64,000 nucleotides of DNA from Oribacterium sp. oral taxon 078 str. F0262 (GCF_000160135.1 NZ_GG729935.1:500393-564392), one strand, 5' to 3'; shown: positions 40,678 through 49,963, counted from the first letter of the stretch. Numbers and translations are program-made. Notes: generated by a model not told the origin, from the letters alone.

Positions 40678-42951
40678 TCAGTCCCCCCTCCCGGAGGAAG
40701 AATCGGAGTCCTGTTCCGTTTTTCCCCCTGACTTCGCTCCGCTCTCCCTCCCCGGAGGAAGCGTCGCCGGAAGCGGAAGAAGCTCTTCGAAGCGGCGCTT
40801 TTCGGGAAGCAGGAGGGGAGAGCTTCTCTCCCTCTCCTTTCCGCCTCCCGCCTCCCGGAGGGCTCCCCGGCCCCGGCCCGCATTCTCCGTCTCCCCCGCC
40901 GCGAGATAGGCCTCCCGATAGAAGAGCTCCTGAGAATTCAGCCTCTCCCCGAGCGGATGAAGCTCCCGGTCATGATACTTTCCGTCGGAGAGGAGCTCCT
41001 TTCCCTTCTCATCGTCCTGCATCCCCGTGTCAAAGATGTGGCGGATCCTCTCCTTCAGTGCCTCATCGTAAATCGGGGAGGCGACCTCGACTCTCCGAAG
41101 CGTATTCCTTGTCATAAAGTCCGCGGAGGAGAGATAGATTTTCTCCTCCTCTCCGAGACCGAAGCGATAGATCCTCGAGTGCTCAAGGAAGCGCCCCACG
41201 ATGCTCACGATGCGGATATTCTCCGTCTCTCCCGATATCCCGGGGATGAGGCAGGAGATCCCTCGGATCAGCATCTCGATCCTGACTCCGGCCTTTGAGG
41301 CCTCCACCAGCTTTTCGATGATATCTTTGTCTGTGAGGGAATTGATCTTGATCCCGATATAGGCCGGTCTTCCCTCCGCGGCTTTTGCGATCTCCCGGTC
41401 CATATCGCAAAGGATCCGGTTTTGCAGGCAGTTCGGAGCGACCAGCAGCTTCCCGCTCTCCCGGACCGTCTCCCCCTGCAAAAGGCAGCGGAAGACCTCC
41501 AGGGCATTCCTTCCGATCTCGGGATCTGCGGTCATGAGGCAAAGATCCGTATAGAGCGCAGCAGTCTTCTCATTGTAATTCCCGGTCCCGATCTGCGTGA
41601 TAAAGCTAAAGCCCGACTCCTCCTTCCTCGTGATGAGACAGAGCTTCGAATGAACCTTGTAGTTCCCAAGCCCGTAGATAATCTGGCAGCCCGCTTCCTC
41701 CAGCCTCCGGGACATCTCGATATTGTTCGCCTCGTCAAAGCGGGCGCGGAGCTCCACCAGAGCAAGGACCTCCTTCCCGTTCTCCGCCGCCTCGCACAGA
41801 GCGTCCACGATCTGGCTGTGATCCGCCACGCGGTAGAGCGTGATCCGGATGGAAACGACATTCTCGTCCCTGGAAGCGTCCTGCAGGATGCTGAGAAAGC
41901 CCTTCATGCTCTCATAGGGATAGGAGAGCAGAATGTCCTTCCGCGCAACCTGAGAGAGCACCGACTCCGCGCGGGAGATCGAGGCGGAGGGGCGGGGACT
42001 CAGCTTCTGGTAAAAGAGCGATGGGTTCTGCCGGAGCGCATTCTGAAGCTGGAAGACATAGGAGAGGTCGAGCGGCGTCGCGGAGCGGATGATATGGGAC
42101 GCCGGTATCCTGAGATAATGCGCGATTTTCTTCTTCGCGCTGTGATTCAGATCCCTCGTGAGCTCCACCCGCACCGGATTCAGACGGCTCCGCTTCTTCA
42201 GAAGCTGCTCCATCATGCCGCGGTAATCCATGTCCTCGTCATAGACATCGTTGGCATCGATATCCGCGTTTCTCGTCACCCGGAGGATGGATTTCCCCTC
42301 CAGCTGATAATTCTGGTAAAGCTTCGAGACAAAGTGGAGGATCAGTTCCTCGGAGAGCATATGATAACCCTTCCGCCCGGGGATCTCGATGAGACGGCGA
42401 AATACAGGATTGGAGCAGGGGACGATGCCGATTCTCCTCCTCCCGTTCCGCGTGCTGAGAAGCACCACGGCGTAGAGCTCCCGGTTTTGGAGGAAGGGAA
42501 AGGGCTGCTGCTTCCCGACGATCATCGGGGAGAGGTAGGGCCGGATCGCCTGGTCAAAATACTTCTCGAGGCGCGTCTGTTCCTCATCGGAGAGCTTTTG
42601 AAAGTTGATGATGTGGATGCCCTCCGGCTCGAGCTCCCCCATGAGCTGTTCATAGATGAGCTGCTTTTTCCGCTCGAGGTGCTTCACCCGGCGGATGATC
42701 CTCCTCACCTGCTCCTTACAGCTTAAATTCGTCTTATTGTCCCGGACCTTCTTCCCGGACTGCATCTGCACCATGAGGGTGCCGACCCGGACCATGAAAA
42801 ATTCATCCAGATTGGTCTGGTAGATCGAGGCAAAGCTCAGCCGCTCCGCAAGCGGAACCCGCGGATTTCCCGCTTCGTTCAGGACTCTCTCATTAAATTG
42901 CAGCCAGGACAGTTCCCTGTTCTGAAAATAGACCGCTGCCTTCTTCTTCAT
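40678..42951 (-). CDS. ppk1: Polyphosphate kinase 1
   Basis: 757 residues. N-terminal YFQNRELSWLQFNERVLNEA, the middle VIRITLYRVADHSQIVDALCEAAENGKEV (PLD-like fold), and YKVHSKLCLITRKE with the phosphorylated His are all diagnostic of PPK1, which makes inorganic polyphosphate from ATP. The last ~65 residues (rich in Gly, Arg, Pro, Ser) are an extra low-complexity tail not usual in the family. Own promoter about 220 bases upstream; leads a three- or four-gene operon. Confidence 0.94.
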   Translation of the reverse strand: MKKKAAVYFQNRELSWLQFNERVLNEAGNPRVPLAERLSFASIYQTNLDEFFMVRVGTLMVQMQSGKKVRDNKTNLSCKEQVRRIIRRVKHLERKKQLIYEQLMGELEPEGIHIINFQKLSDEEQTRLEKYFDQAIRPYLSPMIVGKQQPFPFLQNRELYAVVLLSTRNGRRRIGIVPCSNPVFRRLIEIPGRKGYHMLSEELILHFVSKLYQNYQLEGKSILRVTRNADIDANDVYDEDMDYRGMMEQLLKKRSRLNPVRVELTRDLNHSAKKKIAHYLRIPASHIIRSATPLDLSYVFQLQNALRQNPSLFYQKLSPRPSASISRAESVLSQVARKDILLSYPYESMKGFLSILQDASRDENVVSIRITLYRVADHSQIVDALCEAAENGKEVLALVELRARFDEANNIEMSRRLEEAGCQIIYGLGNYKVHSKLCLITRKEESGFSFITQIGTGNYNEKTAALYTDLCLMTADPEIGRNALEVFRCLLQGETVRESGKLLVAPNCLQNRILCDMDREIAKAAEGRPAYIGIKINSLTDKDIIEKLVEASKAGVRIEMLIRGISCLIPGISGETENIRIVSIVGRFLEHSRIYRFGLGEEEKIYLSSADFMTRNTLRRVEVASPIYDEALKERIRHIFDTGMQDDEKGKELLSDGKYHDRELHPLGERLNSQELFYREAYLAAGETENAGRGRGALREAGGGKERERSSPLLLPEKRRFEELLPLPATLPPGRESGAKSGGKTEQDSDSSSGRGD

Positions 42952-43168
42952 CTCTTCCTCCCTGCGATATCTCCGCCGCCCTTTCCATGGCCTCTGATAT
43001 CCCCGTGGACCTGTTTTTCGCGGTTTTCCGCCGCTTCTTCTGCCGTAAGGCAGAGCTTTTCTTTATTGCCGTGCCCGCTTCGCCTTCTGAAATCCGGATA
43101 TCTTTCCGCCTCGGAAGCGCCGTGAGAAGACGAAGCTCTGCCGCCAAAATGCGGCATTGCTCTATTGA

Positions 43169-43197
43169 TTGTAGCAGAGTGAGAGAAGGGATTCAAG
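43169..43197 (-). promoter_or_regulatory. Promoter of ppk1
   Basis: Minus strand TTGAAT (43192-43197), 17-base spacer, TACAAT (43169-43174) preceded by TG (extended -10). The leader before ppk1 is about 210 bases; no gene or clear structure was found in it. Confidence 0.78.
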
Positions 43198-43287
43198 AAT
43201 CCGGAAAAAGACAGCGGGATGCGGGGCCGGGACTTTGTTATAAGTCTTCCCATTTCGAGACTTTTTTGTTAAACTGAAAAAACAGCT

Positions 43288-43500
43288 GCTGTCCTACGAC
43301 AGCTCTTCGCACGAAAACCGATCGCTCCCCGCTTCCCTTCGGGAGAGGCAGAGCACGCATCCGGATCCAAAGCGATCCGTTCCGGCATGCAGGCTCCCCT
43401 CCGGGAGGAGTGAAATCCGCATCCGAATCCCCCGCTCAGACCATGTCGGGCCGGGAAGCTGCGGCAGAGAGTGATCCACAGGATATTTAGGAGGAAGTAA
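43288..43500 (+). other. Structured leader with an internal duplication before the molbindin gene
   Basis: Hairpins AGCTG/CAGCT (43284-43304 area), TCCC-TTCG-GGGA-like (43334-43345) and CTCCC/GGGAG (43393-43409). About 38 bases from 43330 (GCTTCCCTTCGGGAGAGG ... GCATCCGGATCC) recur from 43393 (GCTCCCCTCCGGGAGGAG ... GCATCCGAATCC), so the leader contains an imperfect tandem duplication of a hairpin plus tail. It ends at AGGAGG before the ATG. This may be a cis-regulatory RNA; no known class was matched with confidence. Confidence 0.45.
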
Positions 43501-43501
43501 G

Positions 43502-43918
43502 ATGATCAGCGCAAGGAATAAAATCAAGGGAACGATCCGCGAGGTAAAGGAAGGCGCGGTGAACGGCATCGTAAAGCTGGAGACCCCGAAGGGGCATAAG
43601 GTTTCCGCGACGATCTCCATGGAGGCAATCCGGGAGCTCTCTCTCAAGGCAGGAAAGGAGGCGACCGCTGTCATCAAAGCGACCGAGGTCATGATGGCCA
43701 ACGATTTCCTGAAAATTTCCGCGAGAAATCAGTTCCGGGGAAAGATCACCGAGATCCTTCCCGGTGCGGTGAACGCGATCGTAAAGCTCGATGTGGACGC
43801 CGAGTTCGGTCTAAGCTCCACCATCAGTCTCGAGGCCGTGAAGGAGCTCTCTCTTAAGGCGGGAGAGGAGGCTGTCGCCGTCATCAAGGCGACCTCCGTC
43901 ATGATCAGTGTCGACTGA
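43502..43918 (+). CDS. Molbindin: tandem TOBE (Mop) domain protein
   Basis: 138 residues made of two similar halves, each a TOBE/Mop domain: ISARNKIKGTIREVKEGAVNGIVKLE and ISARNQFRGKITEILPGAVNAIVKLD, each ending in LSLKAG...AVIKATEVM or ATSVM. Molbindins bind molybdate or tungstate oligomers and serve as cytoplasmic stores. A strong AGGAGG site precedes the ATG. No molybdate transporter lies nearby, so the gene stands alone. Confidence 0.92.
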   Translation: MISARNKIKGTIREVKEGAVNGIVKLETPKGHKVSATISMEAIRELSLKAGKEATAVIKATEVMMANDFLKISARNQFRGKITEILPGAVNAIVKLDVDAEFGLSSTISLEAVKELSLKAGEEAVAVIKATSVMISVD

Positions 43919-44034
43919 GCACTGCTTCCTAACGTAAAGTATCATCCCGGGATCCGTACCCTCCTTCCGCTTCTCCTTCGATCACTTTCGAGGATGGGAT
44001 TGGGAAGGAGAGGATTACGCCCTCCGGGAAAGGG

Positions 44035-44064
44035 AAAGCCGGGGCTCAGCTCCCCGGCTTTTTT
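44035..44064 (+). terminator. Terminator of the molbindin gene, overlapping the end of nth
   Basis: Stem AAGCCGGGG / CCCCGGCTT with CTCAGCT loop and a six-T run. The nth stop codon on the other strand (44046-44048) lies inside the loop, so the hairpin is shared by convergent genes. Confidence 0.88.
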
Positions 44065-44744
44065 CGTGCCGCCCTCCAGTATCCGGGATCCCCATCCCGG
44101 CTCGGACAAAGATCCTTCAGATAGCAGCTTTCACATTTTGGCTTTAATGAGCTGCATCGTGTCCTCCCAAGCGCCATGACCCTGGTATTCCAGCGGGTCC
44201 AGAACTCCCTCGGGATAGAGTCCTGAAGCTGCAGCTCCGTCTTAAGGGGATCGGAGGATTTCGCGAGCCCGAGCCGATTCGACACTCTTCTCACATGGGT
44301 ATCCACCACGATGGCGGCCTTCCCGTAGACCCGCCCCAGGATCAGATTGGCGGTCTTTCTCCCCACACCGGGAAGAGCCGTCAGCTCCTCCAGCTGATCC
44401 GGCACCCTCCCCCCGTACTTTTCGAGAAGCACCGCCGCGCAGGCCTTCAGATTTCTCGCCTTGCTGTGATAAAAGCCGATGGAATGGATGTCCCGCTCCA
44501 GCTCCCGGAGATCACAATCTGCAAAGTCCTGCACCGAACGATACTTCCGGTAGAGAAGGTCCGTCACCTTGTTGACTCTCGCATCGGTGCACTGCGCGCT
44601 GAGTATCGTCGCAAAGAGAAGCTGCCAGGGAGTGGACGCCTCGAGAAAGCTCATCGGGACCTCCCGGTAATGCTCCTCTAAGCGCTTCATGATCTCCCGG
44701 ACCCTTTTTTCTCTCTCCTCTCTCTTCTCCGTCTCAAATTCCAT
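44046..44744 (-). CDS. nth: Endonuclease III (DNA glycosylase/AP lyase)
   Basis: 232 residues. HhH-GPD core with LPGVGRKTANLILG (catalytic Lys), VDTHVRRVSNRLGL (catalytic Asp) and a C-terminal iron-sulfur cluster CSSLKPKCESCYLKDLC (C-x6-C-x2-C-x5-C). It removes oxidised pyrimidines. First residues are an extra charged helix compared with E. coli Nth. Confidence 0.95.
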   Translation of the reverse strand: MEFETEKREEREKRVREIMKRLEEHYREVPMSFLEASTPWQLLFATILSAQCTDARVNKVTDLLYRKYRSVQDFADCDLRELERDIHSIGFYHSKARNLKACAAVLLEKYGGRVPDQLEELTALPGVGRKTANLILGRVYGKAAIVVDTHVRRVSNRLGLAKSSDPLKTELQLQDSIPREFWTRWNTRVMALGRTRCSSLKPKCESCYLKDLCPSRDGDPGYWRAARKKPGS

Positions 44745-44875
44745 CGCCGCTGTCCCCCAAACTCTAAAAAACAGTGCGGGAAAGCACTCTGCCGCCCGGT
44801 CTTCTCTCCGTAAAAGACCACTCCCTCCTCATAGCTCTCGGCGTCTTGGCCTCTGTCCGGCCCCTCTGCGCTCTC

Positions 44876-45376
44876 CTACAGCTTAAGATGAATTTCCCTC
44901 CCGGTCTCCTGATATTGATAATAGCGGACCCCCGCCGCGTCCAGCATCCTGCGGGAGGCCCGAAGCTCCGGAGTATCTGCATACTTATCCTCCCGGTAGA
45001 CAAGCGTCTTGATCCCGGCCTGAATCAGGGCCTTTGCACACTCATTGCAGGGAAAAAGCGTGACATAGAGCTTCGCCCCCTCCAAAGAACCGCCGCGGTA
45101 ATTCAGGATCGCATTGAGCTCCGCATGGGTCGAATAAAAATACTTCGCATTATAGGGATCATCGCTCACATGGATCTTCGTCCAGGGGAAAAGGTCGTCC
45201 GAGCAGCCCCTCGGAAAGCCGTTATAGCCCATGGACAGGATCTTATTGTCCCGGGAGACGATGCAGGCTCCCACCTGTGTGCTGGGGTCCTTGGAGCGCC
45301 GCGCAGACATCTCCGCGACCCCCATGAAATACTCCTCCCAGCTGATATAATCCTCTCTCTTCCCGCTCTCCGACAT
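44876..45376 (-). CDS. comEB: dCMP deaminase family protein (ComEB-like)
   Basis: 166 residues from ATG 45376 (GAGGAG seven bases upstream). Zinc-site motifs HAELNAILN and PCNECAKALIQAGI define the cytidine/deoxycytidylate deaminase fold, and RRSKDPSTQVGACIV with SMGYNGFPRG is typical of dCMP deaminases, which supply dUMP for dTMP synthesis. It lies between sua5 and nth on the same strand. Confidence 0.93.
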   Translation of the reverse strand: MSESGKREDYISWEEYFMGVAEMSARRSKDPSTQVGACIVSRDNKILSMGYNGFPRGCSDDLFPWTKIHVSDDPYNAKYFYSTHAELNAILNYRGGSLEGAKLYVTLFPCNECAKALIQAGIKTLVYREDKYADTPELRASRRMLDAAGVRYYQYQETGREIHLKL

Positions 45377-45469
45377 CACGGCTCTCCTCTCCGCATCCTG
45401 CGATGAAGCATCGATTCCTCGCTTCTTGAATAGCTATGGTCCCTCTCCCCGCCCCGAAGGGGGCAGAGC

Positions 45470-46576
45470 CTAGAGGATGATCTCCCGCATCCCGGCCGCC
45501 TTCCGCATTCTGTTCATAAGGGCGAAGCCGACGCCCCGGTCCGAGCAGCTCTCCGCGTAAATCCTGTCCTTTTTCTCCTCATCGAATTCCCGGAGGAGCC
45601 GAAAGAGCGATCTCGTCATCGTGAGCATCTCCTCCCTGCTCCCGAGAACCTTTACCGAGAGAGTCCCGTCCGGACTGTCCGGGGGATAGAAAGGCCTTGT
45701 CTCCTTTACGCAGAGGATCCCGACCCTCTTTCCCTCCGAAAGCTCTCTTTCCGCCCTCTCCCGGATCCAGCGGGCGGTCCTTCGGTCGGAGAGCTCCCTC
45801 TCCTCTCTTCCGATCGCCTCTCCCCTATCCCGAAAGAGCCTCGTCGTCACAAGATACATCTCGGCCTCCGGGGCATAATGCCGGTACTTCATGCCGGGCG
45901 CCCTGGGATGCATGGTCTCCGAGACAGTGCCGGACAGGATTGCGGGGTCGATCCCCACCTTCTGTCCGAGAAAGGCCGAGAGCTCCTCCGCCGTGACCGC
46001 CCCCGGGCGGAGCAGAATGGGTGTCCCCGTGCTCAGATCGAGAATGCTGGACTCCACGCCGATCCCGACCGGTCCCCCGTCCAGGATCATATCGATCCTT
46101 CCTCCGAGATCCTTCGCCACATGCCCGGCCTCTGTCGGCGAGGGCTTCCCGGAGAGATTTGCCGAGGGGGCCGCGATCGGGACGCCGCTCTCCGAAATCA
46201 GACGGAGTGCGCACGCATTTTCCGGGCAACGGAGCGCCACTGTGTCGAGTCCTCCGCTGGTCTCCCTCGGGATTCGCTCTGTCTTTCTCAAAATGAGGGT
46301 CAGAGGACCGGGCCAGAAGCGCGCCATGAGCCGTCTGGCATCCTCCGTGATTTCCGTGACCAGAGGCTCTGCATCCTTAATGCCGCTCACGTGGACGATC
46401 AGAGGATTGTCCGAGGGGCGCCCCTTCGCTGCATAGATTTTCCGGGCCGCCTCCGGACTCAGCGCATTTCCCCCAAGCCCGTAGACCGTCTCCGTCGGAA
46501 AGGCCACAAGGCCTCCCCTTCGGATAATTTCCGCCGCCTCTTCGATTCCCTCGATTCCCCGTATGATCGTCTCCAT
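45470..46576 (-). CDS. sua5: L-threonylcarbamoyladenylate synthase, Sua5 type
   Basis: 368 residues. YrdC domain (about 10-205) with the start GGLVAFPTETVYGLGGNALSPEAARKIYAAKGRPSDNPLIVHV and AAPSANLSGKPSPTEA, followed by a linker and a C-terminal Sua5 domain (about 230-360), which separates it from the shorter TsaC. It makes threonylcarbamoyl-AMP for the t6A modification that TcdA, also in this window, later cyclises. Spacing of about 90 bases to comEB suggests one transcript. Confidence 0.94.
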   Translation of the reverse strand: METIIRGIEGIEEAAEIIRRGGLVAFPTETVYGLGGNALSPEAARKIYAAKGRPSDNPLIVHVSGIKDAEPLVTEITEDARRLMARFWPGPLTLILRKTERIPRETSGGLDTVALRCPENACALRLISESGVPIAAPSANLSGKPSPTEAGHVAKDLGGRIDMILDGGPVGIGVESSILDLSTGTPILLRPGAVTAEELSAFLGQKVGIDPAILSGTVSETMHPRAPGMKYRHYAPEAEMYLVTTRLFRDRGEAIGREERELSDRRTARWIRERAERELSEGKRVGILCVKETRPFYPPDSPDGTLSVKVLGSREEMLTMTRSLFRLLREFDEEKKDRIYAESCSDRGVGFALMNRMRKAAGMREIIL

Positions 46577-46662
46577 CTTTTATCTTTTTCCCCTGACTCT
46601 CCGACCCCTCCGCCGCGCCGGGCCTCTCACAGCGCTGAAAGGAGAAGCGCAAAGCAAGTCCT

Positions 46663-48420
46663 CTAGCCGTTCATGCGGAGATTTTCCCAAAAGCCGTCCG
46701 GCTCCTGCCCCAGCTTCCACGCAGCGACTCCCACGACGCCGGCCTCCCGGATATGCTTCATCTTAAGCTGCATGGACTTCTGATCCTCCATCCAGATCTC
46801 CTTTCGGCCGTCGCTGTCCTCTACCGAGCCGTAATTCTGCCCCAGCTCCTCGTCCCAGCTCAGATTGACGCCCTTTTGCTTGACCCATTCCTGGGCCCTC
46901 CGGATCCCCATCGCCTCCGAGCTCAGCTTCCCGTCGCTCTTTGTGATCCAGACCCTGGTATAGAAGGGAACGGCGATGATGACCTGCTCCTTCGGGATCT
47001 CCGCGATAGCCTCCTGGATCCCGCGGTCCACATAGGAGATCGAGGAGACAGAGCCGGCCTCCTTGGAGCCCGCGTAGTGCTCATCATAGCACATAATGAT
47101 GACATAGTCGCAGTAGGCTCCGAGCTCCTCGATATCGTAGTAGCGGTTGTAGTCATAGGGCACATAGCAGTCCACGGAGAGGATGATCCCCTCATTTCGG
47201 CAGCGGACGGAGAGCTCCCGCATGAACTGAACATAATCCTTCCCCACCGACTCCGGAACCAGCTCAAAGTCGATGTTCAGCCCGTCGATGCCGCTGTCCT
47301 TCGCCGCCTGCACCAGGGCCTCGATCAGCTTCTCCCGGATCGACGTATCCCGAAAGAGCTTCTTCTCATCCACATCGCCCTGATCGAAGTTATTGACGGT
47401 CGCAAAGATCTGATAGCCCTTCGCGTGCGCCATCGCGACATAGTCCGCATCCGCATAGCTCACGAAATTCCCCTCGCTGTCGCTGAGAGAAAACCAGGTC
47501 GGTGCGATGACATTCATCCCCGAATTGCTCTGTGTGAGAGCATCCAGGCCCGCGTTGGCCTGAGGAGAGGTAATCTGGTGGAAGCCAAGCTCGATCTTGG
47601 ATCCGTCCTCCCTCGTAATATGGGTGTAGTCCGGCGCCTGGAAGCCGCTTTTTGCGGTCTCCTTTCGGATATCCGTGAGCTTACTGTTTCTGAGAAAGCC
47701 GATAAAGCCGTCACCGGTCCTTACCTTGGACCACTTCTCCATGCTCTCCAAAACCGTGACCGTATCCCCCTTGGAGAGCATCGTCAAGACCTCGCTCTTC
47801 ACGCCTCCCTTCAGGCGCACGGCCTCCCTCCCGGAAAGCGTCGCTTCGGTGTACTGCCCCCTGCTGTTATCGAGAAAGATCCTCTTTTGCTCCGTATCCA
47901 CAAACTGCTGGCAGCGAAGATCCGTGTACTGCATGATCCAGTCCGTATTCAGATAAAGCTGCTTCCCATCCTGAAAGAAGGCCGGACTTCCGTCCGAAAG
48001 CGTCTCATCCGCATTGGTCTTCACGATCTCCTTCGGGAGGCAGTAGAGGAACTCCGAGACATCGGAGGCCCAGTAAAAGCGCTTATTCAAAGAGGCATAG
48101 ACAAAATCATAGGGCAGATAGACATGGCCGTCCTTATAACGGCCGACCACGAGATAATCCTTCTCCGTCTTCTCCTTCTCATCGTTCAGATAGACCTGTA
48201 CATTATCTCCCGCAACATCGAAATATTCGGAAAGATCCGCCCTTTTCGATGTCGGCATATACTTCTTCACATAAAGCATGGCAGCGCCGAGAAAGCCCAG
48301 AATGAAAAGGAAAAGGAATGCCGTCAGCACAGGGACGGGACTCCTCTTCCCGGCGCGGCGCTTCTCTCCTCCGTTCCGGCTCCGGGATCTCCCAAGCTCC
48401 CTCTTCTCCTCCTGCTCCAT
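46663..48420 (-). CDS. Membrane-anchored GH18 glycosidase with SH3-like domain
   Basis: 585 residues. One N-terminal membrane helix (about 31-51), a copper-amine-oxidase-N-like segment (about 60-180), an SH3-like domain (about 195-250, RLKGGVKSEVLTMLSKGDTVTV), then a GH18 barrel with the catalytic pattern DGLNIDFE (D379, D384, E386). The combination matches YaaH/YdhD-type cell-wall hydrolases that act on the GlcNAc-containing glycan chain, though a spore-coat role is not implied here. It is preceded by its own promoter. Confidence 0.9.
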   Translation of the reverse strand: MEQEEKRELGRSRSRNGGEKRRAGKRSPVPVLTAFLFLFILGFLGAAMLYVKKYMPTSKRADLSEYFDVAGDNVQVYLNDEKEKTEKDYLVVGRYKDGHVYLPYDFVYASLNKRFYWASDVSEFLYCLPKEIVKTNADETLSDGSPAFFQDGKQLYLNTDWIMQYTDLRCQQFVDTEQKRIFLDNSRGQYTEATLSGREAVRLKGGVKSEVLTMLSKGDTVTVLESMEKWSKVRTGDGFIGFLRNSKLTDIRKETAKSGFQAPDYTHITREDGSKIELGFHQITSPQANAGLDALTQSNSGMNVIAPTWFSLSDSEGNFVSYADADYVAMAHAKGYQIFATVNNFDQGDVDEKKLFRDTSIREKLIEALVQAAKDSGIDGLNIDFELVPESVGKDYVQFMRELSVRCRNEGIILSVDCYVPYDYNRYYDIEELGAYCDYVIIMCYDEHYAGSKEAGSVSSISYVDRGIQEAIAEIPKEQVIIAVPFYTRVWITKSDGKLSSEAMGIRRAQEWVKQKGVNLSWDEELGQNYGSVEDSDGRKEIWMEDQKSMQLKMKHIREAGVVGVAAWKLGQEPDGFWENLRMNG

Positions 48421-48664
48421 GAAATTCCCTCCCTCCGGCGCGATCCTTTAATAAAAGCGCTGCTCCCGTCTAAGCTCGCAGGCAAACTCCAAAGCGGAAA
48501 GCTTCCGCCGCCCTGCCGATCCGACCCGGGCCGTCCTCCGCCCGGATCTTTTGCGATTCCATCCTCTATCGCCAAAGCCCCGGTCGGATTGAACCGTCGG
48601 CTCCAAAGCTCCGCCTCTTTATCGCTCCCCCGCGCTTCTTCGAAGCTTAACGATACACCTATAC

Positions 48665-48693
48665 AGTATAGCAAAGGAAAGAGAGCATAACAA
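48665..48693 (-). promoter_or_regulatory. Promoter of the GH18 gene
   Basis: Minus strand TTGTTA (48688-48693), 17-base spacer, TATACT (48665-48670), with TGC giving an extended -10. The 415-base gap 48421-48835 holds this promoter, a ~240-base leader and the end of the prfA transcript; no gene is seen. Confidence 0.75.
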
Positions 48694-48835
48694 ATTAAGA
48701 AAAAATACCATCGCCCGGGCCGGACGACGGTAAAATGAAAGATTTCGATACCGGGATCAAGGCCTGAAGGCAGGGCGATCCGGGCGAAGGCAGACTCTTC
48801 TTTGGAAGAAAAGGAATCCAAGACGCTGTCCGGTC

Positions 48836-49912
48836 TCAGATCCTTTCCTCCATCCGGCTCAGCTTCTCCGCCTGCTCCGCCGTGATGAGCGGATCGATCA
48901 GCGGATCCAGATCGCCGCCGAGAATTTCCTCCAGGCAGTAGAGGCTCAGCTTAATGCGGTGATCCGTGACTCTGCCCTGCGGGAAATTGTAGGTCCGGAT
49001 CTTCTCCGAGCGCTCCCCCGTCCCAAGCTGGGAGCGCTTCTCCGCCGCGCTCTCCTCATGGCGCTTCCTGGACTCAATCTCATAGAGCCTCGCACGGAGA
49101 AGCCGCATCGCCTTTTCCCGGTTCTGAAGCTGGGAGCGCTCCTCCTGGCACTCCGCCACCATCCCGCTCGGGATATGGATGAGGCGCACCGCGGAGGAGG
49201 TCTTGTTGATATGCTGTCCGCCGGCCCCGGAGGAGCGAAAGACCTCCATCCTGACATCGGACGGCTTGATCTCCACCTCCACCTCTCCGGCCTCCGGCAT
49301 GACGGCGACCGTCGCCGTAGAGGTATGGATTCTGCCCCCGGATTCCGTCTCCGGCACCCTCTGCACGCGGTGGACTCCGGATTCATACTTCAGCCTGGAG
49401 TAGGCGCCCTGCCCGTCCACAATGAATATAACCTCCTTCAGGCCGCCGAGCCCGGTCTCATGGAAGGAGACGAGCTCCGTCCGAAAGCCTCTCCGCTCCG
49501 CGTAGCTCATATACATGCGGTAGAGCTCCGCCGCAAAAAGCGCGGCCTCCTCCCCTCCCGCGCCGCCGCGGATCTCCATCACGATATTCTTATCGTCATT
49601 TTCATCCTTTGGGAGGAGGAGAAGGCGAAGCTTCTCCCCGAGGAGGCTCTGCTCCTCCTTCGCATTCTGGAGCTCCTCCTTCGCCATCTCAAGAAGCTCG
49701 GGATCCTTCTCCTTCTGCAAAAGCTCCAGCGCGTCCCTCTCACTCTCCTCCGCCTTCCGAAAAGCGAGGTAGGTCTTATAGAGCGGCTCCAGCTCGCTCT
49801 GCTCCCGGATCAGCTTCCGATAGCGCGCGATGTCATTGCTCAGCTCCGGCCTCGTGAGAGAGAGCATCAGCTCCTCGTAATGGCGGCGGACCTCCTCCAG
49901 ATTCTCAAACAT
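48836..49912 (-). CDS. prfA: Peptide chain release factor 1
   Basis: 358 residues. ATG 49912 is preferred over 49918 because the AGAGGGG site is then six bases away. The peptidyl-tRNA hydrolysis motif GAGGQHINKTSSAVRL and the decoding region with PETESGGRIHTSTATVAV mark RF1 (UAA/UAG recognition). Its Gln in GGQ is the substrate of PrmC, whose gene lies 51 bases upstream. Confidence 0.97.
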   Translation of the reverse strand: MFENLEEVRRHYEELMLSLTRPELSNDIARYRKLIREQSELEPLYKTYLAFRKAEESERDALELLQKEKDPELLEMAKEELQNAKEEQSLLGEKLRLLLLPKDENDDKNIVMEIRGGAGGEEAALFAAELYRMYMSYAERRGFRTELVSFHETGLGGLKEVIFIVDGQGAYSRLKYESGVHRVQRVPETESGGRIHTSTATVAVMPEAGEVEVEIKPSDVRMEVFRSSGAGGQHINKTSSAVRLIHIPSGMVAECQEERSQLQNREKAMRLLRARLYEIESRKRHEESAAEKRSQLGTGERSEKIRTYNFPQGRVTDHRIKLSLYCLEEILGGDLDPLIDPLITAEQAEKLSRMEERI

Positions 49913-49963
49913 TCTCATCCCCTCTTTTCTCTATTCTCACTCAATTCTCCGGCTTTCGGAAGC

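Noticed and set aside
38828..40909. 693-codon open frame on the plus strand
   Set aside because: It lies antisense to the spl-like gene, the nucleosidase-like gene and the end of ppk1, all of which have clear motifs; the protein is Lys/Pro/Arg-rich with no domain. GC-rich coding sequence often leaves the opposite strand open.
43281..43500. Cobalamin or glycine riboswitch before the molbindin gene
   Set aside because: Segments such as GGGCCGGGAAGCTGCGG recall a B12 box only loosely; the conserved cores of both classes are missing.
46753..48690. 645-codon open frame on the plus strand
   Set aside because: Antisense to the GH18 gene, which has a signal anchor, SH3 domain and catalytic motif; the plus-strand translation shows no recognisable domain.
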